DNA from: Alistipes sp.
Lineage (GTDB): Bacteria > Bacteroidota > Bacteroidia > Bacteroidales > Rikenellaceae
Length of the DNA stretch: 20,388 nt
Reading direction: 5' to 3'
Assembly: GCA_020026395.1 (NCBI GenBank)
Contig: JAHHQM010000019.1
Coordinates: forward strand, 1-20,388
Shown here: one piece after another, positions 6,480 through 13,972 of the stretch
Numbering within the stretch: the stretch's first letter is position 1
How the letters are laid out: the number at the start of each line of letters is the position of its first letter
Program-made: the position numbers and the translations under genes
The notes under the pieces: generated by a model
Told to the model about the DNA's origin: nothing
Database searches by the model: none
The model's input: only the letters and a program-made list of their open reading frames with translations

Positions 6480-6664
6480 ATTCAAATGTCGGAAATGTGG
6501 CAATGTTGGAAACATTGGGAGGGCGTCGGCTTCGGGGCTGAACCCGTAAAGGGGATAGGAAGAAGAACCAAACGGGCGATGCCGATCGCGTGGTGTGCTG
6601 CCCGAAATGTGGCTCGACGGATTTTGAACTCCATAAGGAAGAGGTGGTGATGATGTGGGATTAA
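6464..6664 (+). pseudogene. Decayed zinc-ribbon protein gene
   Basis: Fragments in different frames give MGKY, then REFKCRKCGN, then GVGFGAEPVKG, then RKKNQTGDADRVVCCPKCGS followed by TDFELHKEEVVMMWD and TAA at 6662-6664. Two CxxC knuckles (CRKC and CPKC) about 45 residues apart make a zinc ribbon, and the layout resembles small bacterial proteins with paired CxxCG motifs ending in '(L/M)WD'. At least two frameshifts separate the pieces. Function is unknown even for intact relatives. Confidence 0.5.
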
Positions 6665-6712
6665 AACGATCCCGATTTCCGAATTTTAAAGGAGATAAGC
6701 GTATAATTTTTG

Positions 6713-6743
6713 TTGCTATTTCCCGGAAAAAATTGCTATTTCC
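6713..6743 (+). repeat. Pair of 11-bp direct repeats
   Basis: TTGCTATTTCC occurs at 6713-6723 and 6733-6743, exactly 20 bp apart start to start. Two-turn spacing of direct repeats is typical of dimeric activator sites, but no intact plus-strand gene follows, so it may be a relic of a lost promoter. Confidence 0.4.
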
Positions 6744-6785
6744 GTATTGGAATATCCCGAAAAAATGACTTGTTTTGAATTATCT

Positions 6786-6808
6786 ATTTTCCTCTAAAAG
6801 AGGAAAAT
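6786..6808. repeat. Perfect 10-bp inverted repeat
   Basis: ATTTTCCTCT (6786-6795), a 3-nt loop, and AGAGGAAAAT (6799-6808). It could be an old terminator stem. No gene depends on it now. Confidence 0.4.
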
Positions 6809-6875
6809 TGTAAGGAAATCTGCGTAAGATTCCCGGTTGGCAAGTCTGTGTTAAATCCGTCCTACGAAGATAATG

Positions 6876-6900
6876 CCACTCGATTGGCGGGAGTGGTTTT
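6876..6900 (+). terminator. Weak rho-independent terminator-like hairpin
   Basis: CCACTC (6876-6881) and GAGTGG (6891-6896) flank a 9-nt loop, followed by TTTTATTCTT. No intact plus-strand gene precedes it; 6665-6920 otherwise holds only the repeats listed. Confidence 0.4.
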
Positions 6901-6921
6901 ATTCTTGAAAAATATAAAAAT

Positions 6922-7155
6922 AGCAAAATTATAGAGCTCGTATCGGTTTTCTTCTGCGGTGCTGCATCGCCTGAAGGAGGCTTCTGCATGAACAAGGATT
7001 TGGCTCGCAACCGTCGGGTGTCGTTGGAGCGTTATGTCCGTGAACGGGTCGCGCTTTCGGATCGGTTGGTTGGATGCGAGGAGGGGGGCGCATGGAAGCG
7101 TCTTACGGAATTGGTCGAACGAACTTTCGACGAAGAGGTTTTTGCCGAGTTTTAG
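6922..7155 (+). pseudogene. Fragment of an OmpA-like 'SPEG' domain protein
   Basis: The plus frame reads SKIIELVSVFFCGAASPEGG, then FCMNKDLARNRRVSLERYVR, then ERVALSDRLVG and on to TAG at 7153-7155. 'G.ASPEG...N..LA..R...L..Y' is the signature of OmpA-C-like peptidoglycan-binding folds found in Bacteroidetes outer-membrane and fimbria-associated (DUF3868-type) proteins. Only about 65 residues remain, without an N-terminus or the rest of the C-terminus. Homology probably ends near 7125, where it abuts the beta-galactosidase fragment on the opposite strand. It is a genomic scar rather than a gene. Confidence 0.55.
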
Positions 7156-7737
7156 GTAGGGCGTAAGGTCAAATTCGGTGGCGAGTTTCGAATCTTTGCT
7201 ATAACCGACAAAACGACCGTTTACCCACAGGTAAAGGTTCGAGGTGACCGACCCGAAATGGGCGATGATCTGCTTGCCGGACCACGATTCGGGGATCTTG
7301 ATCACACGGCGGTAAGAACCCACGTGGTTGCGGTATTCGGGAACATACGGCGGATTGTTCTTGAAGTGGGTGTCCCACGGGTATTCGATATTGATATGCA
7401 TCGGGTCACCGAATCCGTTCAATTCCCAGATGCCCGGAATCGGCATCGTACCCCAGGCAGAATCGTCGTACGTGGGGCGGAAGAAATCGCGCGGGCGCTC
7501 ATCGGCGTGCTCCACACCGAAGAATTTCCACGTGCCGTCTATCGACAGGAAACGCTCGGATTGGCGTTTGTCGGCCGTAAGTGCCGAGGCGGCATCCTTA
7601 TAGGCGAAGAACGAAGTGTGCATCCGCATTCGGTTGCGTTCGTTCACGGTTTGATCCTGCCACTTGATGAAGGTTTGCGCACGCAGCGGAACGAGCGACG
7701 CGAGGGCAAGACACAGGGTCAGAATTTGTCTTTTCAG
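7132..7737 (-). pseudogene. N-terminal remnant of a GH2 beta-galactosidase
   Basis: About 200 residues of the N-terminal region of a Bacteroidetes LacZ-type glycoside hydrolase: a signal peptide (KRQILTLCLALASLVPLRAQ), then LSIDGTWKF, DDSAWGTMPIPGIWELNG, GFGDPMHINIEYPW, VPEYRNHVGSYRR and LYLWVNGRFVGYSKDS, ending at KLGKNLF (7132). Intact enzymes are around 1000 residues, so the immunoglobulin-like and TIM-barrel catalytic domains are missing and it cannot be active. The frame stays open to 6862 only as meaningless sequence. The natural start was probably MKRQIL; that codon is now CTG at 7737-7735, and the only upstream ATG is at 7773, next to the enhancer sites of the divergent efflux operon. 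So both ends are damaged. Confidence 0.8.
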
Positions 7738-7776
7738 CGGGTTAAAATAAGTCCCGACCCCGAAATTCTGCAACTT

Positions 7777-7811
7777 TGTCCGAAAACGGATGAGTGTCCG
7801 AAAACGGACAC
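7777..7811. promoter_or_regulatory. Two tandem activator palindromes upstream of the efflux operon
   Basis: TGTCCG-AAAA-CGGATG at 7777-7792 and GTGTCCG-AAAA-CGGACAC at 7794-7811, the second a perfect 7-bp inverted repeat. The centres are 18 bp apart and lie about 97 and 79 bp upstream of the predicted transcription start. This is the usual place for NtrC-family enhancer sites, and an NtrC-family activator is encoded in the same operon. Binding is inferred. Confidence 0.65.
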
Positions 7812-7855
7812 CTTATTTTGGATATAATATGCTGATCTATTGCTTGTTGTATGTT

Positions 7856-7871
7856 TGGCATGCGGCTTGTT
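7856..7871 (+). promoter_or_regulatory. Sigma54 (-24/-12) promoter of the efflux operon
   Basis: TGGCATG-CGGC-TTGTT closely matches the sigma54 consensus TGGCACG-N4-TTGCW: the -24 GG is perfect and the -12 GC has C replaced by T. Predicted transcription starts at about 7881, leaving a 5' leader of about 16 nt before ATG 7897. It therefore also argues that the longer reading frame from 7840 is not translated. Confidence 0.6.
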
Positions 7872-7896
7872 CGGGGCAGAGGCAAAACGAAAAACT

Positions 7897-9144
7897 ATGG
7901 ATCGGGAAATATCAAAAGAAGAACGTCAGAAAATCCGCCGCGGACGCATGATGCGCTGTGGGGCGGTTGTGTTGGGTGTAGGCGTAGTGCTTTACGGCCT
8001 TGTTTCGGTGTTGCGCCCTTCGGTCAAAAGGGAGGAACTGACTTTTGCGGAGGTGGACGAAGGGGCGATCGAAGTGAGCGTCGGCGCATCGGGTAAGGTG
8101 GTTCCCGCCTTCGAGGAGATCATCCTCTCGCCGATCAATACCCGTATCGTGCAGGTTTACAGCCGAAGCGGTGATCTTGTGGAGGAGGGTACGCCTCTTT
8201 TGAAACTCGATTTGCAGAGTACCGAAACCGCCTACCGCAAGATGCTCGACGAGGAGCAGATGCGGCGTTGCCAGCTCGAACAACTGCGCATCGACAATCA
8301 GACTTTTTTGAGCGACCTCGAGATGAAGGTGAAAATTTGTGCCATGAACCTCGATCGCATGGAGGTCGAATTGCGCAACGAACGCTATCTGGACAGCCTG
8401 GGCAGCGGCACGACCGATCGGGTGCGTCAGGCCGAATTGGCCTACGACACGGGTAAACTCGAGTTGGAGCAGCTACGCCAGATGTACGAAAACGGACAGC
8501 AGGTCAAAAAGGCCGATCTGAAGGTCAAGGAACTCGAATTTCGAATCTTTCAAAAGGAGCTTGCGGAGATGAAACGCACGCTGGAGGATGCCGAGATCCG
8601 TTCCCCGCGCAAGGCCGTCCTCACGTTCATCAACAATCAGGTGGGCGCGCAGATCCTGCAAGGCGAACAGGTGGCCGTGATTTCCGATTTGAGCCATTTC
8701 AAGGTGGAGTGCGAGATTGCCGACGGCTATGGCGATCGCGTGGCGGTCGGCAGTCGTACGGTGGTGATGACGGGTCGGCAGCGGCTCACGGGCGTGGTGA
8801 GCAACCTGACCCCGCAAAGCAAGAACGGCATCATCGCATTCACGGTTCAGCTGGACAAGGATAACGACGCGTGTCTGCGTTCGGGATTAAGGGTCGATGT
8901 GCATGTGATGAACGCCCTCAAGGAGCAGGTCGTCCGCCTGCACAATGCGCCTTATTATACGGGTGCGGGCGAATACGATCTGTTTGTGCTGGAGGGTAAG
9001 GATCGCCTGGTGCGCCGTCGGGTGCGTTTGGGGGAGAGTAGTTTCGAGCGGGTGGAGGTTATCGAAGGCCTTCATGCGGGTGACGAGGTGGTCATCAGCA
9101 ATATGACCGATTTCAAGGGAAAGAAAACCATAAATATTAAATAG
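7897..9144 (+). CDS. HlyD/MacA-type membrane-fusion protein (efflux periplasmic adaptor)
   Basis: A 415-residue adaptor from ATG 7897 (MDREISKEERQKIRRGRMM). A short basic cytoplasmic tail is followed by one transmembrane helix (about 21-40), a barrel-sandwich half (about 65-105, SPINTRIVQVYSRSGDLVEE), a long alpha-hairpin coiled coil (about 110-235), the second barrel-sandwich half (IRSPRKAVLTFINNQVG) and beta-barrel/membrane-proximal domains. It would join the inner-membrane ABC transporter to the TolC-type channel. The frame is open back to 7840, but that start would lie upstream of the predicted sigma54 transcript start. The next gene begins 1 nt after its stop, so it is the first gene of a tight operon. 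Substrate is not predictable from sequence. Confidence 0.88.
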   Translation: MDREISKEERQKIRRGRMMRCGAVVLGVGVVLYGLVSVLRPSVKREELTFAEVDEGAIEVSVGASGKVVPAFEEIILSPINTRIVQVYSRSGDLVEEGTPLLKLDLQSTETAYRKMLDEEQMRRCQLEQLRIDNQTFLSDLEMKVKICAMNLDRMEVELRNERYLDSLGSGTTDRVRQAELAYDTGKLELEQLRQMYENGQQVKKADLKVKELEFRIFQKELAEMKRTLEDAEIRSPRKAVLTFINNQVGAQILQGEQVAVISDLSHFKVECEIADGYGDRVAVGSRTVVMTGRQRLTGVVSNLTPQSKNGIIAFTVQLDKDNDACLRSGLRVDVHVMNALKEQVVRLHNAPYYTGAGEYDLFVLEGKDRLVRRRVRLGESSFERVEVIEGLHAGDEVVISNMTDFKGKKTINIK

Positions 9145-9145
9145 T

Positions 9146-9811
9146 ATGATTAAACTTATACAAGTCAGCAAGATCTACCGTACGGAGGAGATCGAGACTC
9201 AGGCTTTGGAAAATGTGAATTTGGAGGTGGCGCGTGGCGAATTTATGAGCATCATGGGGCCTTCGGGATGTGGAAAATCCACACTGCTGAACATCATGGG
9301 ATTGCTTGATATGCCTACGAGCGGAGTGGTCGAGATCGACGGTACAAGCATTGTCGGGATGAAGGATCGGGAGTTGGCCGAGTTCCGCAACCGAAAGCTG
9401 GGATTCGTGTTTCAGTCGTTCCATCTGATCAATTCGCTCGATGTGCTGGATAATGTGGAGTTGCCGTTGCTTTACCGCAATGTGCCGAGCCGCGAACGCC
9501 GTCAAAGGGCGCAGGAGGTGTTGGAACGGGTGGGCTTGACGCACCGCATGCACCATTTCCCGTCGCAACTCTCGGGCGGTCAGTGTCAGCGTGTGGCGAT
9601 TGCCCGTGCCATTGTGGGAAATCCCGAAATCATCCTCGCCGATGAGCCGACGGGTAATCTGGATTCGAAGATGGGTGCCGAGGTGATGGAGATCCTGCAC
9701 CGCCTGAATCGGGAGGACGGGCGTACGATCGTCATGGTGACGCACAACGAGGAGCAGGCACGTCAGACCCAACGTGTGGTTCGTTTCTTTGACGGCCGAC
9801 AGGTCGAATAA
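9146..9811 (+). CDS. ABC transporter ATP-binding protein, MacB/LolD type
   Basis: A 221-residue ATPase with a full motif set: Walker A GPSGCGKST (38-46), Q-loop VFQSFHLI (Gln90), signature LSGGQCQRV (142-150), Walker B ILADEPTG (163-170), D-loop NLDS and H-switch His200 (VTHNEE). Length and sequence fit the MacB/LolD/FtsE subfamily that powers mechanotransmission through FtsX-type permeases rather than substrate passage through the membrane. It starts 1 nt after the adaptor gene and ends 21 nt before the permease gene. Confidence 0.93.
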   Translation: MIKLIQVSKIYRTEEIETQALENVNLEVARGEFMSIMGPSGCGKSTLLNIMGLLDMPTSGVVEIDGTSIVGMKDRELAEFRNRKLGFVFQSFHLINSLDVLDNVELPLLYRNVPSRERRQRAQEVLERVGLTHRMHHFPSQLSGGQCQRVAIARAIVGNPEIILADEPTGNLDSKMGAEVMEILHRLNREDGRTIVMVTHNEEQARQTQRVVRFFDGRQVE

Positions 9812-9832
9812 CCCTCAAAAATAAGAAAAATC

Positions 9833-12430
9833 ATGATGCGACAATATTTCAAACAGGCGTGGACGCTCCTGCGACAGGAGCGTGTCTTTTCGCTGATCTA
9901 TATCGTCGGAACGGGACTTGCCGCGTCGATGATCATGGCTCTGATCGTCGGCATGACCATCCTTTTGACGAACATTTACCCCGAAACACATAGGGATCGA
10001 CTGCTTATTGCCGATTACGGCCGTGTGTCGCTTGAGAATGGCAATCAGATGTTTGCGGGCTTGTCCGAAAAGGCGATCCATACCTGCTTCGACGGGATGG
10101 AACATGTCGAGGCGATGGCTGTTGTGGAGAATTTCCAGACGTTGGGATGGCTGCAACCCGGCGATAAGCGACCGTCGATCGAAGTCAATATGCGAAAAAC
10201 GAATGCTGATTTTTGGAAGGTCTTCGATTTTCGGTTCCTGAGTGGAAAACCTTTCTCGGAGACTGATTTTCAGTCGGGACTTCCCGTGGCGGTCATCTCC
10301 GAGAATCTGGCCTTGCAGGTATTCGGGAAAACGGATGTCGTGGGACAGCATATTTCGTTCGATTTTCTGGATTATCGGGTGTGCGGCGTGGTGGAAAACG
10401 TGTCGGTGCTTGCCTCGTTGAGTTATGGCGACTTGTGGACACCCTATACCGCATATCGTCCTTCTCTGGAAACGTACGGGAATTATGAGACGTCGGGATC
10501 GCTCGGCGAGTATGGAGCGTATATACTCGTGGAGCGCGGTGTTGATCTCCAAAAGGTCAAACAAGACGGACAAGAGCGTGTGCGGCGTTATTCGCAGACG
10601 CTGGGCAAAGGACTTACTTTCTGGTGTATGGATGCACCCGATACGTTTGTCGAAGATTTCTTCCACGCGCGTAACGGAAAGGCCGTGGATTATACCTCTG
10701 TGTGGTTGAACGGTTTGGTTCTGTTGCTTACTCTTTTGTTGGTGCCTGCAATCAACCTTTCGGGCATGGCCGATTCCCGTATGGAACGCCGTATGGCGGA
10801 ATTGGGCGTAAGACGTGCGTTCGGTGCCTCAAGACCGATGTTGTTCCGACAGGTCATCTTTGAAAATTTGCTGTTTACCCTGCTCGGCGGATTATTGGGG
10901 TTGTTTGTTTCCTATCTCTTGTTGGTCGTTTGCGGGGATTGGTTTTTCAAACTGCTTCTCGATTGGCGTTTCCCCGAACGAGGCGAGGTCGTGCTTGCGC
11001 CCGAGATGTTCTTCAAACCGATTGCTTTTATGGGGGTCGTTGCGGTGTGTCTGGTGCTGAATCTCGTTTCGGCATTGATTCCTGCGTGGCGTGCTTCGCG
11101 CCGTCCGATTGTCGAGTCGCTTTCGCCGATGGTGGGCGCGACGATGATCGGCGGACGGGGAATGTCGTTCTTTACCCGTGTGCGCAAAAATGCGTGGATC
11201 GGATTGGAGTTGATGCTGGTCTTTGTGCTGCTGTGGGTGGCCTCGGAATTCGGCATCATGACGGGACTGACCCTTATGAATTCGTCGGAATTTAAGACCG
11301 ATCGCGAATGGGTCGTTTCGTTGGGCGTCTATTCCGAAGTCAATCAGGGGTATGATTCGGCAGCCGACAGCCCGGAACGGCGTATGGAGAATTTCCGGCA
11401 TGTGTTACGCCGTTTGGAGCAATGTCCCGATTTTGACAAGGTGGCTGTTGTGATGATGTATGGAGGTATGCCCTATATGGGTGACTATAGCAGCAACGGG
11501 TATCAAAATCCGCGGGATACGACCCGAACCTTTTTCTGCAATACGAATGTGGTCTATCCCAAGACCGATTTCTTCGGAATGTTCGGTTTGGAAACGCCCG
11601 ACGGAAAGGCCGTGTCGATGCATGATTTCGATTTGTCGGATCCTTTGTCGGTGGTTGTGTCGGAGCGATTGGTCAAAGAACTGTATCCCGACGGAAATGC
11701 ACTGGGACAGACCGTGAAGAATGTCAGCAGCGGGCAGAATCTGCGCATTGTGGGCGTCGTGAAAGACCTCAAGCGAACTGATTACGAAGTACCGCAGGGA
11801 TATTGTTTCCGGGGAACGGACATCGCGGATGACCTTGAGTCGGAAAATCTTCCCGTGTTTGTGGTGCATCTTAAAGAGGGCGTTTCGGAACGGAATTTCG
11901 AGGAGCGGTTTATTGAAACGATGTCCGATGAGTTGCGTTTTGGTAATTTCTACCTCAAGCAGATCAAATCCTATCGTCAGATCCGCACCGAACTCAACGA
12001 GGAATTCGGCTATCTTGCTTCGATCCGATTCGGGGTGGTCATGTCGCTGTTCTTCCTCTTGAATGTTATCCTTTGCGTGATCGGTATGTTCTGGTATCGG
12101 GTACGCCTGCGCCGCGAGGAGATCGGTCTTCGAATGGCAATGGGTGCGGATAAACGACGCATTCGTCGGATGTTGTTTAAAGAAGGCTTTGTGCTGTTGG
12201 CGGTTGCATCACTACCCGCCATGCTGATCGAAAGTCAGTTGATTCTGGCCGAAGTGATTCCCTATGCAACGGAAGAAACCCGACTGCTGATAGGGTCTCC
12301 AGTGATGCGCTTTGTGGTGACCAATGCAGTCACTTGGGCGATCCTGGCGCTGGCGATCATTTGCGGAATCTGGCTGCCCGCCAACCGTGCCGTGAAATAT
12401 AACCCTGCCGATGCCCTGCACGACGAATAA
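9833..12430 (+). CDS. Large FtsX/MacB-type ABC permease with two four-helix modules
   Basis: An 865-residue permease with two consecutive modules, each having a first transmembrane helix, a large periplasmic domain of MacB_PCD type and three C-terminal helices. Helices lie at roughly 19-48, 288-310, 340-366 and 396-418 in module 1, and 449-475, 730-757, 780-800 and 825-848 in module 2. Conserved FtsX-type cytoplasmic loops recur: RMAELGVRRAFGASRPMLFR in module 1 and REEIGLRMAMGADKRRIRRM in module 2. The C-terminus NRAVKYNPADALHDE is typical of the family. A single chain would supply both halves of the transporter, which fits the presence of one permease gene. Substrates of relatives include peptides and other amphipathic compounds; none is identified here. 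ATG 9833 or the next ATG, 9836, may be the start. Confidence 0.9.
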   Translation: MMRQYFKQAWTLLRQERVFSLIYIVGTGLAASMIMALIVGMTILLTNIYPETHRDRLLIADYGRVSLENGNQMFAGLSEKAIHTCFDGMEHVEAMAVVENFQTLGWLQPGDKRPSIEVNMRKTNADFWKVFDFRFLSGKPFSETDFQSGLPVAVISENLALQVFGKTDVVGQHISFDFLDYRVCGVVENVSVLASLSYGDLWTPYTAYRPSLETYGNYETSGSLGEYGAYILVERGVDLQKVKQDGQERVRRYSQTLGKGLTFWCMDAPDTFVEDFFHARNGKAVDYTSVWLNGLVLLLTLLLVPAINLSGMADSRMERRMAELGVRRAFGASRPMLFRQVIFENLLFTLLGGLLGLFVSYLLLVVCGDWFFKLLLDWRFPERGEVVLAPEMFFKPIAFMGVVAVCLVLNLVSALIPAWRASRRPIVESLSPMVGATMIGGRGMSFFTRVRKNAWIGLELMLVFVLLWVASEFGIMTGLTLMNSSEFKTDREWVVSLGVYSEVNQGYDSAADSPERRMENFRHVLRRLEQCPDFDKVAVVMMYGGMPYMGDYSSNGYQNPRDTTRTFFCNTNVVYPKTDFFGMFGLETPDGKAVSMHDFDLSDPLSVVVSERLVKELYPDGNALGQTVKNVSSGQNLRIVGVVKDLKRTDYEVPQGYCFRGTDIADDLESENLPVFVVHLKEGVSERNFEERFIETMSDELRFGNFYLKQIKSYRQIRTELNEEFGYLASIRFGVVMSLFFLLNVILCVIGMFWYRVRLRREEIGLRMAMGADKRRIRRMLFKEGFVLLAVASLPAMLIESQLILAEVIPYATEETRLLIGSPVMRFVVTNAVTWAILALAIICGIWLPANRAVKYNPADALHDE

Positions 12431-12443
12431 AAACCGATAAGCG

Positions 12444-13928
12444 ATGAAACGGATTGTTTGCGGAGTGATTGCTCTTTTTATGGCGCTGCGTGTGGCGGCC
12501 GATGACGGGGCGAGGCGTGCCATCACGCTGACCGAAGCCGTGGCGCTTGCCCGCACGCAGAGTGTCGATGCCGCGGTGGCGCTGAACGAACTCAAAAAGT
12601 CCTATTGGGAGTATCGGACCTTCCGAGCCGATCTGCTGCCCGAGGTGAATTTCTCCTCGACCCTGCCAAGTTATACGAAGAACTACAACTCCTATCAGAA
12701 GAGCGACGGATCTTATACCTTCCTTCGGAACAATTTCCTCGATATGGAGGGTACACTGTCCGTCGGGCAGAACATCTGGTTCACGGGAGGCCGTCTTTCG
12801 CTGTCCACCTCGCTCGATTACATGAAACAATTCGGCGGCGACCGCGAACACCGTTTTATGTCGGTACCCTTGGCGCTGACCCTCGAACAACCGATTTTCG
12901 GGGTAAACAACTTCAAGTGGAACCGCCGTATCGAACCCGTGCGTTATGCCGAGGCGAAGGCGCGGTTCCTTTCGGCAACCGAGGAGGTGACGATGCTCAC
13001 GATCGACCATTTCTTCAACCTGTTGCTGGCCAAGGAACGGCTTTTGACCGCCGAGCAGAACCTCTCGAATGCCGAGCGGCTCTATGAGGTGGCCAAGGCC
13101 AAACGCCAGATGGGACAGATCAGCGAAAACGACCTGTTGCAGATGGAGCAGAACGTGTTGGAAACCCGTGCCGAGCGGACGGAGAATGCGAGTATGCTCA
13201 AAAGCAAGATGTTTACGTTGAGGTCGTTCCTCGGGTTGGATACCGACGAGGAGTTGGATCCCGTTCTTCCCGATCACCTGCCCGAAATTTCGCTCGTCTA
13301 TGACGATGTGCTGGATAAGGCGCTTACGAACAATGCTTTTGCAAAGACCATCCGCCGTCGTCAGTTGGAGGCCGATTATGAGGTGGCCAAGGCACGGGGC
13401 AACCGTCGCCAGATCATGCTCTTTGCGCGGGTGGGCATGACGGGAACCGACCGTGACCTGCGCGGGGCGTATAATCCCGTGAAACCCGATCAGGTGTTTC
13501 AACTCGGGTTGAATATCCCGATTCTGGATTGGGGCAAGCGTAAGGGTAAGGTACGCGTGGCGGAGAGTAACCGCGAAGTGGTGCGGAGTCGGTTAAGGCA
13601 GGAGGAGCAGAACTTCCGCCAGAACATCTTCATCCTTGTCGAGCACTTCAACAACCAGCAACAGCAGCTGCAACTTGCCGAGCAGGCCGATCGGATTGCC
13701 CGCCGTCGTTACGAGACGAATGTGCAGGCGTTTATCATCGGCAAAATCTCGACGCTCGACCTCAATGACTCCGAAACACGTAAGGATGCGGCGCGTCAGA
13801 GGCTCATCAACGAGATGTTCAGCTACTGGTACTATTACTATCAGATCCGCAGTCTTACGCTCTGGGATTATGCCCGTAATGCGGCGCTTGATGCCGATTT
13901 CGAGCGGATCGTGCGCGGACAAAAATAA
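12444..13928 (+). CDS. TolC family outer-membrane efflux protein
   Basis: A 494-residue outer-membrane channel with a signal peptide (MKRIVCGVIALFMALRVAAD) and the two-repeat TolC pattern. Repeat 1 opens with ITLTEAVALARTQSVDAAVA and has a strand region GQNIWFTGGRLSLSTS. Repeat 2 contains FQLGLNIPILDWGKRKGKVR, and both have long coiled-coil helices (LLTAEQNLSNAERLYEVAKA; EQADRIARRRYETN). It is expected to form the trimeric exit duct for the adaptor and permease encoded just before it. It lies 13 nt after the permease gene. A 44-nt gap follows, the longest inside the operon. Confidence 0.92.
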   Translation: MKRIVCGVIALFMALRVAADDGARRAITLTEAVALARTQSVDAAVALNELKKSYWEYRTFRADLLPEVNFSSTLPSYTKNYNSYQKSDGSYTFLRNNFLDMEGTLSVGQNIWFTGGRLSLSTSLDYMKQFGGDREHRFMSVPLALTLEQPIFGVNNFKWNRRIEPVRYAEAKARFLSATEEVTMLTIDHFFNLLLAKERLLTAEQNLSNAERLYEVAKAKRQMGQISENDLLQMEQNVLETRAERTENASMLKSKMFTLRSFLGLDTDEELDPVLPDHLPEISLVYDDVLDKALTNNAFAKTIRRRQLEADYEVAKARGNRRQIMLFARVGMTGTDRDLRGAYNPVKPDQVFQLGLNIPILDWGKRKGKVRVAESNREVVRSRLRQEEQNFRQNIFILVEHFNNQQQQLQLAEQADRIARRRYETNVQAFIIGKISTLDLNDSETRKDAARQRLINEMFSYWYYYYQIRSLTLWDYARNAALDADFERIVRGQK

Positions 13929-13960
13929 GGGAGGATGGCGTATTTCTCTGAATTAATCGC

Positions 13961-13968
13961 TACATTTG
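13961..13968 (+). promoter_or_regulatory. Possible internal -7 box before the regulator gene
   Basis: TACATTTG matches TAnnTTTG, 4 nt before the ATG at 13973. Used as a promoter it would give a nearly leaderless message for the two-component genes and a basal supply of the regulator. No convincing -33 TTTG is present. Confidence 0.3.
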
Positions 13969-13972
13969 TGTT

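Noticed and set aside
7840..7896. Upstream extension of the membrane-fusion protein with a signal-like start
   Set aside because: It overlaps the sigma54-type promoter and lies largely upstream of the predicted transcription start; the protein already has its own membrane anchor from 7897.
12357..13502. A 381-codon minus-strand frame
   Set aside because: It is antisense to the permease end and the TolC-type gene, both with clear family motifs; its His/Gln/Arg-rich composition is typical of an antisense shadow.
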